Part shown: positions 1 to 8,317 of the stretch, piece by piece | How the letters are laid out: every line of letters starts with the position of its first letter | Numbering within the stretch: position 1 is the first letter of the stretch | NCBI GenBank assembly: GCA_045614225.1 | Contig: JAZLCO010000029.1 | Span: forward strand, 1-27,154 | Direction: 5' to 3' | Length of the DNA stretch: 27,154 bases | Source: UBA9715 sp045614225 | GTDB taxonomy: Bacteria > Actinomycetota > Coriobacteriia > Coriobacteriales > Eggerthellaceae | The notes under the pieces: model-generated | Databases searched by the model: none | Seen by the model: only the letters and a program-made list of their open reading frames with translations | Told to the model about the DNA's origin: nothing | Position numbers and translations under genes: made by a program

Positions 1-66
1 GCCCGCCGTCGCCGATAGTACTGCAGCGCCAGGCTGCGGGAGGGTAGGTTGTCGCACTCGCGCAGG
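1..66 (+). rRNA. rrf: 5S ribosomal RNA, 3' part only
   Basis: The first bases carry the conserved 3' half of bacterial 5S rRNA: a GCCGATAGTACTG block followed by the GGGAGGGTAGGTTGTCGC block that closes helices IV/V, and then the start of the 3' strand of the terminal stem. The 5' part lies outside the window, so the exact 3' end cannot be set by pairing; 66 is estimated from the usual distance after the GTAGG motif. It implies an rRNA operon reading rightward into the window. Confidence 0.85.
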
Positions 67-80
67 GCACAAGTGCATAT

Positions 81-103
81 AGGCCCCTTTTGGGGCTTTT
101 CTT
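81..103 (+). terminator. Intrinsic terminator of the rRNA operon
   Basis: GCCCC and GGGGC arms, extended by a G-T and an A-T pair, close a TTTT loop and are followed by a T-rich tail. It lies just after the 5S gene and ends that operon. The tail runs into TTATAA, which resembles a -10 box, but no matching -35 was seen. Confidence 0.75.
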
Positions 104-245
104 ATAACGGATGAACTACTTGATGAAAACGAATGCAGCGATCTTGAGCGCAATGGTGTTTGAGATCAAACGGTGGGGTACATGCGCGGGTTTATCGAGT
201 GCCAAGGCATGGCGACGATAAGCGTGCTGATGAACGAGGTGCACA

Positions 246-848
246 ATGGCTGAACGCAGCGAAGAAGTCAAAGAGATAACAGAGGAAGTGCTTGCCGGAA
301 AGACCGACGTGGCTGAAGTTGTCACGCGGCTTGCCGAGGGTGCTCGTCGTGAGCGTCAGGTTGCTGCTGCGGCTTTGTATCAAGTTGCGAAGGAGAAGCC
401 GGAAATGCTCGTCGACCATATCGACGAGATTGTCGACGCTCTCAACCGACCCGAAGCTCAGACGCGTTGGGAATGCCTTGAGACGCTGACGATTCTGGTG
501 GATTACGACGCACGCACCTGTGGCAAGGCGGTTCCGGAAGCTGAAGCGGCGCTGTTCGACGAAGAGAGCGGGCCGGTCAGGCTTGCTGCTATGCGGTTCC
601 TTTGCAAATTTGGTGCAACGACGGCGAATCGCTCTGAGAAGGTTTGGCCGCTCATTGACGAGGGAATTCAGTGCTACCACGGAGACCTCGAGTTCAACGA
701 CATGATGACGGCTGTAATCGATTTCTCCAAGGGAAAGCTGGCGGACGAGGTCAAAACGTCGTTGGCCGATCGTATGTCGTTTGATGCGGAAAATGCCAAA
801 GGCGCGCTTCAGCGCAGGGCGCAGCAGGTTATCGACAATCTTGCTTAG
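246..848 (+). CDS. Small HEAT-repeat-like helical protein
   Basis: A 200-residue soluble protein with no signal peptide or membrane segment. The sequence is almost entirely amphipathic helix. Successive helix pairs with conserved Ala/Leu positions (about residues 25-50, 55-85, 95-125 and 130-165) read like degenerate HEAT or armadillo repeats, such as the stretch RQVAAAALYQVAKEKPEML and its later equivalents. Such repeats usually form protein-binding scaffolds, so a binding partner rather than an enzyme activity is the likely role; no catalytic motif is visible. The ATG is preceded by GAGG seven bases upstream. The gene stands alone between the rRNA terminator and its own downstream terminator, so it is probably monocistronic. 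The HEAT assignment rests on pattern only, and the precise function is unknown. Confidence 0.8.
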   Translation: MAERSEEVKEITEEVLAGKTDVAEVVTRLAEGARRERQVAAAALYQVAKEKPEMLVDHIDEIVDALNRPEAQTRWECLETLTILVDYDARTCGKAVPEAEAALFDEESGPVRLAAMRFLCKFGATTANRSEKVWPLIDEGIQCYHGDLEFNDMMTAVIDFSKGKLADEVKTSLADRMSFDAENAKGALQRRAQQVIDNLA

Positions 849-896
849 CATGCCAATGTGAACGTTGATTCATATTTGGGATATGCATTGAATTCG

Positions 897-925
897 AAGG
901 GCGCGTTTAAGAGCGCCCTTTCTTT
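897..925 (+). terminator. Intrinsic terminator after the HEAT-like gene
   Basis: An 8-bp perfect stem (AAGGGCGC with GCGCCCTT) encloses an 8-base loop and is followed by TCTTT. It ends the upstream gene about 50 bases after its stop codon. Confidence 0.85.
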
Positions 926-930
926 ATAAT
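925..930 (+). promoter_or_regulatory. Candidate -10 box for acnA-icd
   Basis: A perfect TATAAT begins in the T-tail of the preceding terminator, about 53 bases before the chosen acnA start. No recognisable -35 hexamer lies 16-18 bases upstream, because that position is inside the terminator stem. The assignment rests on the -10 match and position alone. Confidence 0.4.
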
Positions 931-982
931 GATTGCCATGTGTTACTGAGTGTTTGCGCAGCTCGCGCTGAAAGGGGCAATG

Positions 983-3637
983 ATGGGTGAAAGCTCTATT
1001 CGGGAGACGGCTTTTCTTGAGGTCGAAGGCGAGCGTTATCGGTATCATCCCGTCAATAAATGCGGAAACGTGGAGAAGCTTCCGTATTCATTGACGGTAT
1101 TGCTCGAAAACGTCTTGCGCTGCGCACGAACCGATGAGGAAGCGCAGGCATATGCCAATCGCATCATCGATGCAGGACTTGCAGGCCAAGCTGGCGAGGA
1201 GGTCGAATTTGCTCCTGCCCGCGTATTGTTCCAGGATTTCACGGGCGTGCCTGTGTTCGTCGACTTTGCGGTCATGCGCGATGCATGCGTTGCGCTGGGG
1301 GGCGATCCGTCGAAAATCAATCCACAAGTGCCATGCGATCTGGTCATCGACCATTCCGTCATAGCTGACGAGTTCGGATGCGCAGGTGCATGCGATGCGA
1401 ACATGAAGCTCGAATTTACGCGCAACCGCGAGCGGTATAGCTTCTTGAAGTGGGCGCAAGACTCATTTGAGAACGTACGCATCGTTCCGCCTGGACAAGG
1501 CATCTGCCATCAATTGAACATCGAGAACTTCGCAAGCGTCGTGATGCATCGTGAAGGCGAAGATGGTTCGCTTGTATACTTTGACACGCTTGTCGGTACC
1601 GATTCACATACGCCGACCGCCAACGGCATCGGCGTCTTGGGCTGGGGCGTTGGCGGCATTGAGGCTGAAGCTGCGGCTCTCGGGCAGCCCATCACGACGC
1701 TTGTACCACGCGTGGTCGGTGTGAAACTGACTGGAGAGCTGCAAAGCGGCGTAGCTGCCATGGACGTCGCGCTCACGTTTGCGCAAACGTTGCGTGCGAA
1801 AGGCGTCGTCGGTTGCTTCGTTGAGTGCTTCGGTCCCGGAGTATCAGCACTTTCGGCAACACAGCGCGCATGCATATCGAACATGACGCCCGAATACGGC
1901 AGCACCTGCACGCTTTTTCCCGTTGACGGCCAAACGCTCGATTTCCTGCGCATGACGGGAAGGTCTGCCAAGCAAGTTTCGCTTGTGGAGGCGTATGCGA
2001 AAGCGCAGGGTCTCTGGCTTGATCCTGATGAGGGGCAACGTGTCTATTCCGAGGTTGTCGAGCTCGATCTCAGTGCGGTCAAACCGTCCATGTCTGGCCC
2101 GTCGCGCCCACACGACCGGTTCGATATCGAGCAGGGTGGAATACGCTTCAACGAGATCTGCTCGCAGCGCGGCCTCAACATGGACGCATCAGCCCAGGTG
2201 ACCCTGGCCGATGAGGCTTTCGAGCTTTCCCATGGCGCCATAGCCATTGCCGCGGTCACGAGTTGCACGACGGCAACCGATCCGCGCATGATGCTTGCAT
2301 GTGGTCTGGTGGCGAAGAAAGCGGCGCAAGCCGGGCTCAAACCCAAACCATGGGTGAAGACCGTGTTCGCCCCGGGCAGCCATGCGACCGAGCTGTTGCT
2401 GAAACGCGCCGGGTTGTTGGAGGGCCTGCAGGAGCTCAACTTTGCAACATGCGGGTTCGGCTGCATGAGTTGCATTGGCAACTCGGGGCCGGTTTTGCCC
2501 GAAATGCACAATGTATGCAACGACATCGAGCTTGCCAGCGTCCTTTCGGGAAATCGCAACTTCGAAGGGCGCATTTCTCCTGATGTGGCGCAAAACTACC
2601 TCATGTCACCCGCTGCGGTCATCGTCTACGCTTTGGCTGGAACCGTTGATTTCGACATCGAGAAAAATCCGCTCGGCCAAGACGCAGAAGGCTGCGATGT
2701 TTACGTTCGCGATCTTTGGCCTTCGAAAGACGAGGTCGAAGAGCTCATGGTCCACGTTGATGCCGATTTGTACATCCAGGGCTCGTCGGGTTTGTTCGAG
2801 GGCGACGAAGCTTGGCGTTCGCTTTCAGCGGAAAAGAGCGATTTGTTCACTTGGGACGATAGCTCGACGTACGTTCGCCGTGCGCCATACTTCGATGGCA
2901 TGGAACGTGAGCCTGTACCGCCAGCGCCCATTGCGAACGCCCGCGTGCTGGCGATGCTCGGCGACTTCATCACGACCGACCACATCTCGCCTGCCGGCGC
3001 TTTTGCGAAAGAGACGCCTGCTGGTCGTTATCTTGTCGAACGCGGGGTACAGCCCGCCGATTTCAACACGTATGGTTCGCGTCGCGGCAATCACGAAGTC
3101 ATGATGCGCGGCACGTTCGCAAATGTGAAGTTGGCCAACATCTTGGCGGAAGGCCGAAAGGGTGGCTGGACGCGTGATTTTACGACTGAAAGCATCGCAT
3201 GGCTATTCGATGCCGCGATGCACTACGAAATGGCCGATGTGCCTGCAATCGTGATAGCAGGCAAAATGTACGGGTCCGGATCATCGCGAGATTGGGCGGC
3301 GAAAGGCCCGATGCTGCTCGGCGTGCGTGCAGCCATCGCAGAGAGCTTTGAGCGCATTCACCGTTCGAACCTCATTGGCATGGGCTTGCTGCCCTTGCAG
3401 TTCAAGGATGGCGAGAACGCCGAAACCCTTGGGCTGGATGGCACAGAGGAATACACAATCGACGCTATCGATGTGAGCAATGGCCTGCCCCAGCCGTCCG
3501 TTGTTGGTGTCCATGCAAAGCGCGCTGATGGTACAGTGTGCGATTTCGAAGCGGTCGTTCGTATCGATACGCCAACAGAAGGCGCGTATTACGCACATGG
3601 CGGTATACTTCAATACGTTCTGCGAAGCTTGATTTAA
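983..3637 (+). CDS. acnA: Aconitate hydratase, AcnA/IRP type
   Basis: Cytoplasmic [4Fe-4S] enzyme that isomerises citrate to isocitrate via cis-aconitate. The protein is 884 residues from this start, normal for the AcnA/IRP1 branch. The three cluster cysteines are at about 428 (SCT), 494 and 497 (GCMSCIGNSGP). Other family blocks are DHSV, NRERY.FLKW, PGQGI.HQ.N, GTDSHT and, in the C-terminal swivel domain, GSSRDWAAKGP and ER.HRSNL.GMG. The start was chosen from two adjacent ATGs because AGGGG lies five bases before the second; a GTG at 950 lacks a ribosome-binding site. One oddity is SCTTATDP at the first cysteine, where the family usually has SCTN. The gene is followed 51 bases later by isocitrate dehydrogenase, so the two consecutive TCA steps are probably co-transcribed. 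Confidence 0.96.
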   Translation: MGESSIRETAFLEVEGERYRYHPVNKCGNVEKLPYSLTVLLENVLRCARTDEEAQAYANRIIDAGLAGQAGEEVEFAPARVLFQDFTGVPVFVDFAVMRDACVALGGDPSKINPQVPCDLVIDHSVIADEFGCAGACDANMKLEFTRNRERYSFLKWAQDSFENVRIVPPGQGICHQLNIENFASVVMHREGEDGSLVYFDTLVGTDSHTPTANGIGVLGWGVGGIEAEAAALGQPITTLVPRVVGVKLTGELQSGVAAMDVALTFAQTLRAKGVVGCFVECFGPGVSALSATQRACISNMTPEYGSTCTLFPVDGQTLDFLRMTGRSAKQVSLVEAYAKAQGLWLDPDEGQRVYSEVVELDLSAVKPSMSGPSRPHDRFDIEQGGIRFNEICSQRGLNMDASAQVTLADEAFELSHGAIAIAAVTSCTTATDPRMMLACGLVAKKAAQAGLKPKPWVKTVFAPGSHATELLLKRAGLLEGLQELNFATCGFGCMSCIGNSGPVLPEMHNVCNDIELASVLSGNRNFEGRISPDVAQNYLMSPAAVIVYALAGTVDFDIEKNPLGQDAEGCDVYVRDLWPSKDEVEELMVHVDADLYIQGSSGLFEGDEAWRSLSAEKSDLFTWDDSSTYVRRAPYFDGMEREPVPPAPIANARVLAMLGDFITTDHISPAGAFAKETPAGRYLVERGVQPADFNTYGSRRGNHEVMMRGTFANVKLANILAEGRKGGWTRDFTTESIAWLFDAAMHYEMADVPAIVIAGKMYGSGSSRDWAAKGPMLLGVRAAIAESFERIHRSNLIGMGLLPLQFKDGENAETLGLDGTEEYTIDAIDVSNGLPQPSVVGVHAKRADGTVCDFEAVVRIDTPTEGAYYAHGGILQYVLRSLI

Positions 3638-3688
3638 TGAGCAGCGATGCGGTGGGCAAGCGATTTTTCATCGCATCCAAGGAGCTAT

Positions 3689-4885
3689 ATGGCAAAGATT
3701 GAAATGAAAACGCCGCTCGTCGAAATGGACGGCGACGAAATGACGCGTATAATCTGGCGGCTCATCAAAGAGCGCCTGATTTGCCCGCATGTTGATTTGA
3801 AGACCGAATACTTCGACCTTGGCCTCGCGAACCGCGATGCAACCGATGATGCCATCACCATCGAATCTGCTGAAGCGACGAAAAGGCTGGGCGTTGCCGT
3901 CAAGTGCGCGACGATTACGCCGAACGCTGCGCGCGTCGAGGAATACGGCTTGAAGCAGATGTGGAAGAGCCCGAACGGGACCATTCGCGCGATGCTGGAT
4001 GGCACAGTGTTTCGCGCGCCGATTCTCGTGAAGGGCATCGAGCCGGTTGTGAGCTGCTGGAAAGAGCCCATCACCATAGCGCGTCATGCTTACGGCGATG
4101 TTTACAAGAATGCCGAGATGATTGTGCCCGGAGCGGGGAAGGTCGAGCTTGTCTACACGGCCGCCGACGGCACTGAGACGCGAGAGCTCGTTCATGAATT
4201 CGCGAATGCGGGAGTGGTGCAAGGCATGCACAACCTCGATGCAAGCATCGAGAGCTTTGCGCGGAGCTGCTTCAATTACGCGCTCGACACCAAACAGGAC
4301 GTCTGGTTCTCGACCAAGGACACCATCTCGAAGAAATATGACCACCGCTTCAAGGACATCTTCGCGGAAGTGTTTGAAGCTGATTACGCGAAAGCATTCG
4401 AAGAGGCGGGAATTGAGTACTTCTACACGCTCATTGACGATGCGGTCGCCCGTGTCGTGAAGGCGCGCGGCGGGTTCATCTGGGCGTGCAAGAACTACGA
4501 CGGCGATGTTATGAGCGACATGGTCAGCAGCGCATTCGGCAGCTTGGCCATGATGACGAGCGTGCTCGTGTCGCCGACAGGCGTATACGAGTACGAAGCA
4601 GCCCACGGCACGGTGCAGCGTCACTACTACAAGCATCTTGCAGGCGAGCCCACGTCCACCAATTCGGTGGCAACCATCTTTGCGTGGACGGGCGCATTGC
4701 GCAAGCGCGGTGAGCTTGATGAACTGCCCGACCTCGTAAGCTTCGCCGACAGACTTGAGAAGGCGACACTTTCGACCATCGAGGCTGGCGAGATGACAGG
4801 CGATTTGGCACGTATCACCACGCTCGAGAATCCTCGCACGCTTTCAACTGAGGAATTCATCGACGCTGTTGCAAGCAGGCTCTAG
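3689..4885 (+). CDS. icd: NADP-dependent isocitrate dehydrogenase
   Basis: Oxidatively decarboxylates isocitrate to 2-oxoglutarate with reduction of NADP+. The 398-residue protein belongs to the homodimeric branch that includes the mammalian cytosolic and mitochondrial NADP enzymes. It shows the start VEMDGDEMTRIIW, the substrate loop SPNGTIR at 94-100, the YGDVYKNAE block near 135-143, the metal-binding NYDGDVMSD at 269-277 and EAAHGTVQRHY near 303-313. The Arg-His pair at 311-312 matches the residues that select NADP in this branch. The ATG follows AAGGAG at good spacing; an upstream in-frame ATG at 3647 has no ribosome site and adds non-family sequence. It forms an operon with acnA. A hairpin (CCGGAG/CTCCGG, 4898-4919) follows the stop but lacks a U-tract, so read-through into the next gene is possible. 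Confidence 0.95.
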   Translation: MAKIEMKTPLVEMDGDEMTRIIWRLIKERLICPHVDLKTEYFDLGLANRDATDDAITIESAEATKRLGVAVKCATITPNAARVEEYGLKQMWKSPNGTIRAMLDGTVFRAPILVKGIEPVVSCWKEPITIARHAYGDVYKNAEMIVPGAGKVELVYTAADGTETRELVHEFANAGVVQGMHNLDASIESFARSCFNYALDTKQDVWFSTKDTISKKYDHRFKDIFAEVFEADYAKAFEEAGIEYFYTLIDDAVARVVKARGGFIWACKNYDGDVMSDMVSSAFGSLAMMTSVLVSPTGVYEYEAAHGTVQRHYYKHLAGEPTSTNSVATIFAWTGALRKRGELDELPDLVSFADRLEKATLSTIEAGEMTGDLARITTLENPRTLSTEEFIDAVASRL

Positions 4886-4945
4886 CGGGAAACTGATCCG
4901 GAGCGGATTTCCTCTCCGGGACGGTTCGATGGGGAAGGGAACAAC

Positions 4946-6988
4946 ATGGCAAGTGGATTCGAATCTTTGCTCGAAGCGTTGAGGCAATCGGGCGTCGATG
5001 TCGATGAGATTGGCGGAGGGCGTGGCAACGGCCCGAAGAGTGACGATCCCGTCGATGTTTCAGGTGATGACAGCTCTGACGCTTCGAGTGGATCTGGCGG
5101 CGGTGGCGGCTTCCGCGGTGGCGGACGCATCCCCCATGTCGAGTTTTCGGGGTCGTTGAGCGATCGCATGGCCTCGTGGTCAAAGCGCACGCTGACGTTG
5201 GCCATTGTGTTGGCTGTAATCATCTTGCTTGCGGCTTACTGGTGGTTCCATCCACCCATCAGCGTGAACAGCGTCGATACGTGGATGTTCTTCACCATCT
5301 TCATCCTGTTGCCGTTCTTCCTGTTCTTCCGTACGCGCTCCCGCCGTTACGAGACGGGTGACAGCAAGCTCGACCCGAATCCTACGAAATCGAAGAGCTT
5401 CAAAGTGCTCTCGTTTATTCCCATCGTTATCTTGGCGTTGGGTCTCATCGGCTGGGTTTTGTCGCTGTCGCTGTTCCCGGGCAACGCGAAGAAGTACGCT
5501 GATGTGCTGCAGACCGACACCATGACATTTGCCGAGGACATCCAAGAGGTCAACTATTCGCAGATTCCCGTTATCGATCGCGATTCGGCAATCCTGCTGG
5601 GCAATCGCGAAATGGGCTCGATTCCCGATTACGTCAGCCAGTTCGAGATCGACAACCTTTACAGCCAGATCAACTACAAGGGCGCGCCGGTTCGCGTGAG
5701 CCCGCTCGGTTACGCCGACTTGTTCAAGTGGCTGACCAACCGCGAAGAAGGCATACCGGCTTACTCGCTCGTCAACATGACGACGCAGGATGCCGAGATC
5801 GTGCGCCTGGGCGAGGGCAACGGCATGAAGTACACGGCATCCGAGCCACTTGCGCGCAACATCGACCGTTACATCCAGCTGAAGTACGCGTTCTACATCT
5901 TCGATGAGAAATCGTTCGAGATCGATGAAGATGGACAGCCGTGGTGGATTTGCCCGATCCGCAAATACACGATCGGCTTGTTCGGCGGCGAGACTGTAGA
6001 TCATGTGGTGCTGTGCAACGCATCGACAGGTGAGTGCCAGGAGCTTTCGCTTGAAGAGGTTCCGCAGTGGGTTGACCGCGTCTATCCGGCCGAATTGCTT
6101 CTCCGTCAGTACAACTGGTCTGGTGCGTACAAGAACGGCTGGTTCAATTCGTGGCTCGGCCAGTCGGGCGTCGTTCAGACAACACCTGGCAGCAATGGCC
6201 AGCTCGGTTACAACTACATTGCCAAAGACGACGACGTGTGGGTTTACACGGGCGTCACGTCTGCAACGGCCGACAACTCGATCGTCGGGTTCGTGCTGGT
6301 CAACCAGCGCACCGCCGAATCGCACTACTACTCGGTTTCTGGTGCCACCGAGGTTTCAGCGATGGAGTCCGCAGAGGGCCAAGTTCAGCACCTCCGCTAC
6401 ACCTCCACGTTCCCGCTGCTCATCAACGTGTCGAATCAGCCGACGTACTTCATGGCTCTCAAAGACGGCGCTGGTCTGGTCAAGAAGTTCGCGATGATTG
6501 ACATCCAGCGCTATCAGAACGTTGCGGTGGGCGATACCGTTGCCGAATGCCAGAAGTCGTACGAAACGCTGCTTGCCACCAACGGTGCGATATCAGCTGA
6601 TGAATTGTCAGACACCGGTACGTATGGAGAAAAGGAAGGCACCATTCGCACGATGGCCCAGGCTGTCATTGAGGGCAACTCGCACTTCTACGTGACGCTC
6701 GAAGGCGACGATGCGATTTACGATTTCGTGCTGCCGGGCGCCATCCAGATCGTCAGCTACAAGGTCGGCGATGACATTTCGTTCACGTTTGTCGAGAACA
6801 CGCCGACGTGCACGGTGAGCGAGATCACATCGGGCTTGAGAGATGATGCTCCAGAGCAAGCAAAGCCATCTGATGCATCGGCCGCCGCTTCGTCAGCTTC
6901 TTCTGCATCGGCCGCCTCTGCTTCAGCAGCTTCGACTGAGGTGACTTCCGAAAGTTCGGCATCAGCGAAACCTGAAAGTGGGGCGTGA
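4946..6988 (+). CDS. Large membrane protein of unknown function
   Basis: A 680-residue protein with no recognised family. Residues 1-60 are hydrophilic and end in a glycine/serine-rich stretch, so the N-terminus is probably cytoplasmic. Three hydrophobic segments follow at about 82-101, 111-128 and 153-177, with an Arg-rich RTRSRRYE turn after the second. With three crossings, the remaining roughly 500 residues would lie outside the membrane. That part has many aromatic residues, a WWICPIRKY block near 335 and a Tyr/Trp-rich block near 390-440. The last 45 residues are almost only Ser, Ala, Glu and Pro, resembling a disordered cell-wall-spanning or linker tail, and no LPXTG sorting motif is present. 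The ATG is preceded by GGAAGGGA. It sits between icd and the rplJ promoter. An envelope-associated sensor or stress protein is possible but not shown. Confidence 0.9.
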   Translation: MASGFESLLEALRQSGVDVDEIGGGRGNGPKSDDPVDVSGDDSSDASSGSGGGGGFRGGGRIPHVEFSGSLSDRMASWSKRTLTLAIVLAVIILLAAYWWFHPPISVNSVDTWMFFTIFILLPFFLFFRTRSRRYETGDSKLDPNPTKSKSFKVLSFIPIVILALGLIGWVLSLSLFPGNAKKYADVLQTDTMTFAEDIQEVNYSQIPVIDRDSAILLGNREMGSIPDYVSQFEIDNLYSQINYKGAPVRVSPLGYADLFKWLTNREEGIPAYSLVNMTTQDAEIVRLGEGNGMKYTASEPLARNIDRYIQLKYAFYIFDEKSFEIDEDGQPWWICPIRKYTIGLFGGETVDHVVLCNASTGECQELSLEEVPQWVDRVYPAELLLRQYNWSGAYKNGWFNSWLGQSGVVQTTPGSNGQLGYNYIAKDDDVWVYTGVTSATADNSIVGFVLVNQRTAESHYYSVSGATEVSAMESAEGQVQHLRYTSTFPLLINVSNQPTYFMALKDGAGLVKKFAMIDIQRYQNVAVGDTVAECQKSYETLLATNGAISADELSDTGTYGEKEGTIRTMAQAVIEGNSHFYVTLEGDDAIYDFVLPGAIQIVSYKVGDDISFTFVENTPTCTVSEITSGLRDDAPEQAKPSDASAAASSASSASAASASAASTEVTSESSASAKPESGA

Positions 6989-7048
6989 TTGGGGGAAATG
7001 GCAATTTTCTCGCCACTGCGGCTGATAGTGGAGAAACCGTTAAGTTCT

Positions 7049-7076
7049 TTGCAAGGCGACGTGTAACAGGTATTAT
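7049..7076 (+). promoter_or_regulatory. Candidate rplJL promoter
   Basis: TTGCAA (7049-7054) and TATTAT (7071-7076) are separated by 16 bases, a plausible housekeeping sigma-factor promoter. It lies about 25 bases upstream of the conserved L10 leader, as expected for an autoregulated ribosomal-protein transcript. Confidence 0.55.
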
Positions 7077-7099
7077 ATTCAGGCTGCTTAATCGCAGCA

Positions 7100-7182
7100 G
7101 AACTGTTAGCAGTTCCGCTACCGAAGACAGCTGGTACCGCAAGGTTTAATCGCGAAAGCGGCCCGCCGAGGTGGTTGTACCG
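7100..7182 (+). promoter_or_regulatory. L10 leader, ribosomal-protein autoregulatory RNA
   Basis: The region has the signature elements of the bacterial rplJ leader: CCGAAGACAGCTGGT, AAGGTTTAATCGCG and a closing CCGCCGAGGTGG segment. In other bacteria this RNA binds the L10-(L12)4 complex when it is in excess over ribosomes and represses its own operon. A small hairpin (AACTG/CAGTT) precedes it. Boundaries are approximate. Confidence 0.85.
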
Positions 7183-7195
7183 ATCGATTGCGTGC

Positions 7196-7234
7196 GACCC
7201 CTGCTGTCTTTGGACGCAGGGGTCGTTTCTTTTT
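7196..7234 (+). terminator. Attenuator-like terminator in the rplJ leader
   Basis: A 9-bp perfect stem (GACCCCTGC with GCAGGGGTC) is followed by GTTTCTTTTT. It lies between the L10-binding RNA and rplJ, so it can end transcription before the coding region. By analogy with other L10 leaders it probably acts as an attenuator controlled by L10 binding. No competing antiterminator helix was worked out. Confidence 0.8.
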
Positions 7235-7294
7235 CGGACTCGATCCCGCCTGAGGTGCGGAACATGAGTTTGAAAAAGAAAGGGGGTGCACTCA

Positions 7295-7813
7295 ATGCCC
7301 AATGCTCGTAATCAAGAGATGATGGAGAACATCAAGGCTGACCTTGAAGGCGTTAATGCCGTGTGGGTCGTCGATGCGTGTGGTTTGACCGTCAAAGAGA
7401 CCGAGGCTCTCCGTCGCGCAATCCGCGAATCCGGAGCCATCATGAAGGTGTACAAGAACACCATCATGAAGAAGGCCCTCGCCGAACTCGACCTCGTCAA
7501 CATGGACGCTATCCTCGAAGGCCCGTCTGCTTTCGTGTTCTGTGACGGCGACGTAGCCGCCGCCGCCAAGGCCATCACCGAGTTCGCGAAGGAGAACAAG
7601 AAGCTGGAAGTCAAGGGCGGCATGATGGACAACACGTTCATCGCAGCCGACGAGGTGCAGGCTATCGCCTCGCTGCCTTCCAAGGAGGTTCTCATCGCCC
7701 AGATCGCTGGCGCCATTTCCGGCGTTGCACGCGGCCTTGCCGTTTCCATCAACGGCGTGCCGAGCGGTCTTGCCCGCGCAATCCAACAGGTTGCCGATCA
7801 AAAGGCTGCGTAA
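7295..7813 (+). CDS. rplJ: Large-subunit ribosomal protein L10 (uL10)
   Basis: Forms the base of the ribosomal stalk: the N-terminal globular domain binds 23S rRNA and the C-terminal helix carries the L7/L12 dimers. The 172-residue protein has typical L10 features: RNQEMMENIKADL, a V.D..GLTV.E...LR..IRESG block (residues about 25-50), KVYKNTIMKKAL, and the Ala-rich C-terminal helix SGLARAIQQVADQKAA. The start was set at this ATG because AGGGGG lies eight bases upstream; an in-frame GTG at 7286 overlaps that ribosome-binding site. It follows its own leader and is 100 bases upstream of rplL. Confidence 0.97.
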   Translation: MPNARNQEMMENIKADLEGVNAVWVVDACGLTVKETEALRRAIRESGAIMKVYKNTIMKKALAELDLVNMDAILEGPSAFVFCDGDVAAAAKAITEFAKENKKLEVKGGMMDNTFIAADEVQAIASLPSKEVLIAQIAGAISGVARGLAVSINGVPSGLARAIQQVADQKAA

Positions 7814-7824
7814 TCGCAGCAACC

Positions 7825-7890
7825 GCGGCTTGATTGCCGCATGACATGACAAGTAAAGACCGCAAGGTCGCAGGCGGGCACGGTGCCCGC
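7825..7890 (+). other. Two intercistronic hairpins between rplJ and rplL
   Basis: GCGGC/GCCGC with a six-base loop (7825-7840) and GCGGGCA/TGCCCGC with a three-base loop (7874-7890). Neither has a U-tract, so they are not terminators. They may stabilise the more abundant rplL part of the transcript or mark a processing site; that role is inferred from position only. Confidence 0.5.
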
Positions 7891-7913
7891 TCCGAAACGA
7901 AAGGAATGCAGAA

Positions 7914-8294
7914 ATGGCTGCTACCAAAGAAGAGATTATTGAGGCTTTGAAGGAAATGACCCTGCTCGAGGCTTCCGAGCTCGTCAAGATGATCGAGGAA
8001 GAGTTTGGCGTTTCCGCCGCTGCTCCTGCTGCTGTCGTCGCCGCTGGTCCGGCTGCTGGCGCTGCTGCTGAGGCTGAGGAGAAGACCGAGTTTGACGTCG
8101 TGCTCGAGGGCTTCGGCGACAACAAGATCGCTGTCATCAAGGCTGTCCGCGAGATCACCGGTCTCGGCCTGAAGGAAGCCAAGGAAGCTGTCGAGAGCGC
8201 TCCGAAGGCCATCCAGGAAGGCGTTGCCAAGGACAAGGCCGAGGAAATCAAGGCCAAGCTCGAGGAAGCTGGTGCTGCTGTTACCCTGAAGTAA
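7914..8294 (+). CDS. rplL: Large-subunit ribosomal protein L7/L12 (bL12)
   Basis: Stalk protein present in several copies per ribosome that recruits and stimulates translational GTPases. The 126-residue protein has the full architecture. The N-terminal dimerisation helices include MTLLEASELVKMIEEEFGVS. The flexible Ala/Gly/Pro hinge spans about 35-58. The compact C-terminal domain begins KTEFDVVLEGFG and continues with KIAVIKAVREITGLGLKEAK and the final EEAGA.V.LK. A weak AAAGGA site precedes the ATG. It is the last gene of the rplJL unit and is followed by a strong terminator. Confidence 0.98.
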   Translation: MAATKEEIIEALKEMTLLEASELVKMIEEEFGVSAAAPAAVVAAGPAAGAAAEAEEKTEFDVVLEGFGDNKIAVIKAVREITGLGLKEAKEAVESAPKAIQEGVAKDKAEEIKAKLEEAGAAVTLK

Positions 8295-8317
8295 CAGACG
8301 AGTCACAGACTCAATCG

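Noticed and set aside
158..171. GTTTGA-GA-TCAAAC palindrome upstream of the HEAT-like gene
   Set aside because: Short, single copy, and not linked to any regulator or promoter element; chance is sufficient.
3668..4636. 322-codon minus-strand open frame opposite isocitrate dehydrogenase
   Set aside because: Opposite an unmistakable enzyme gene; His/Arg-rich product typical of antisense frames.
4898..4919. Hairpin after icd as a terminator
   Set aside because: The stem is good but no U-tract follows, so it was not called as a terminator.
5180..6325. 381-codon minus-strand open frame inside the large membrane protein gene
   Set aside because: Shadow of a GC-biased coding frame; the plus-strand protein has coherent membrane helices and a ribosome-binding site.
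6989..7045. Bulged hairpin after the large membrane protein gene as a terminator
   Set aside because: CCACT/AGTGG with flanking TTCT/AGAA pairs is present, but the tail is not U-rich.
7292..8257. 321-codon minus-strand open frame covering rplJ and rplL
   Set aside because: Lies opposite two ribosomal protein genes and their intergenic hairpins; Ser/Ala-rich low-complexity product.
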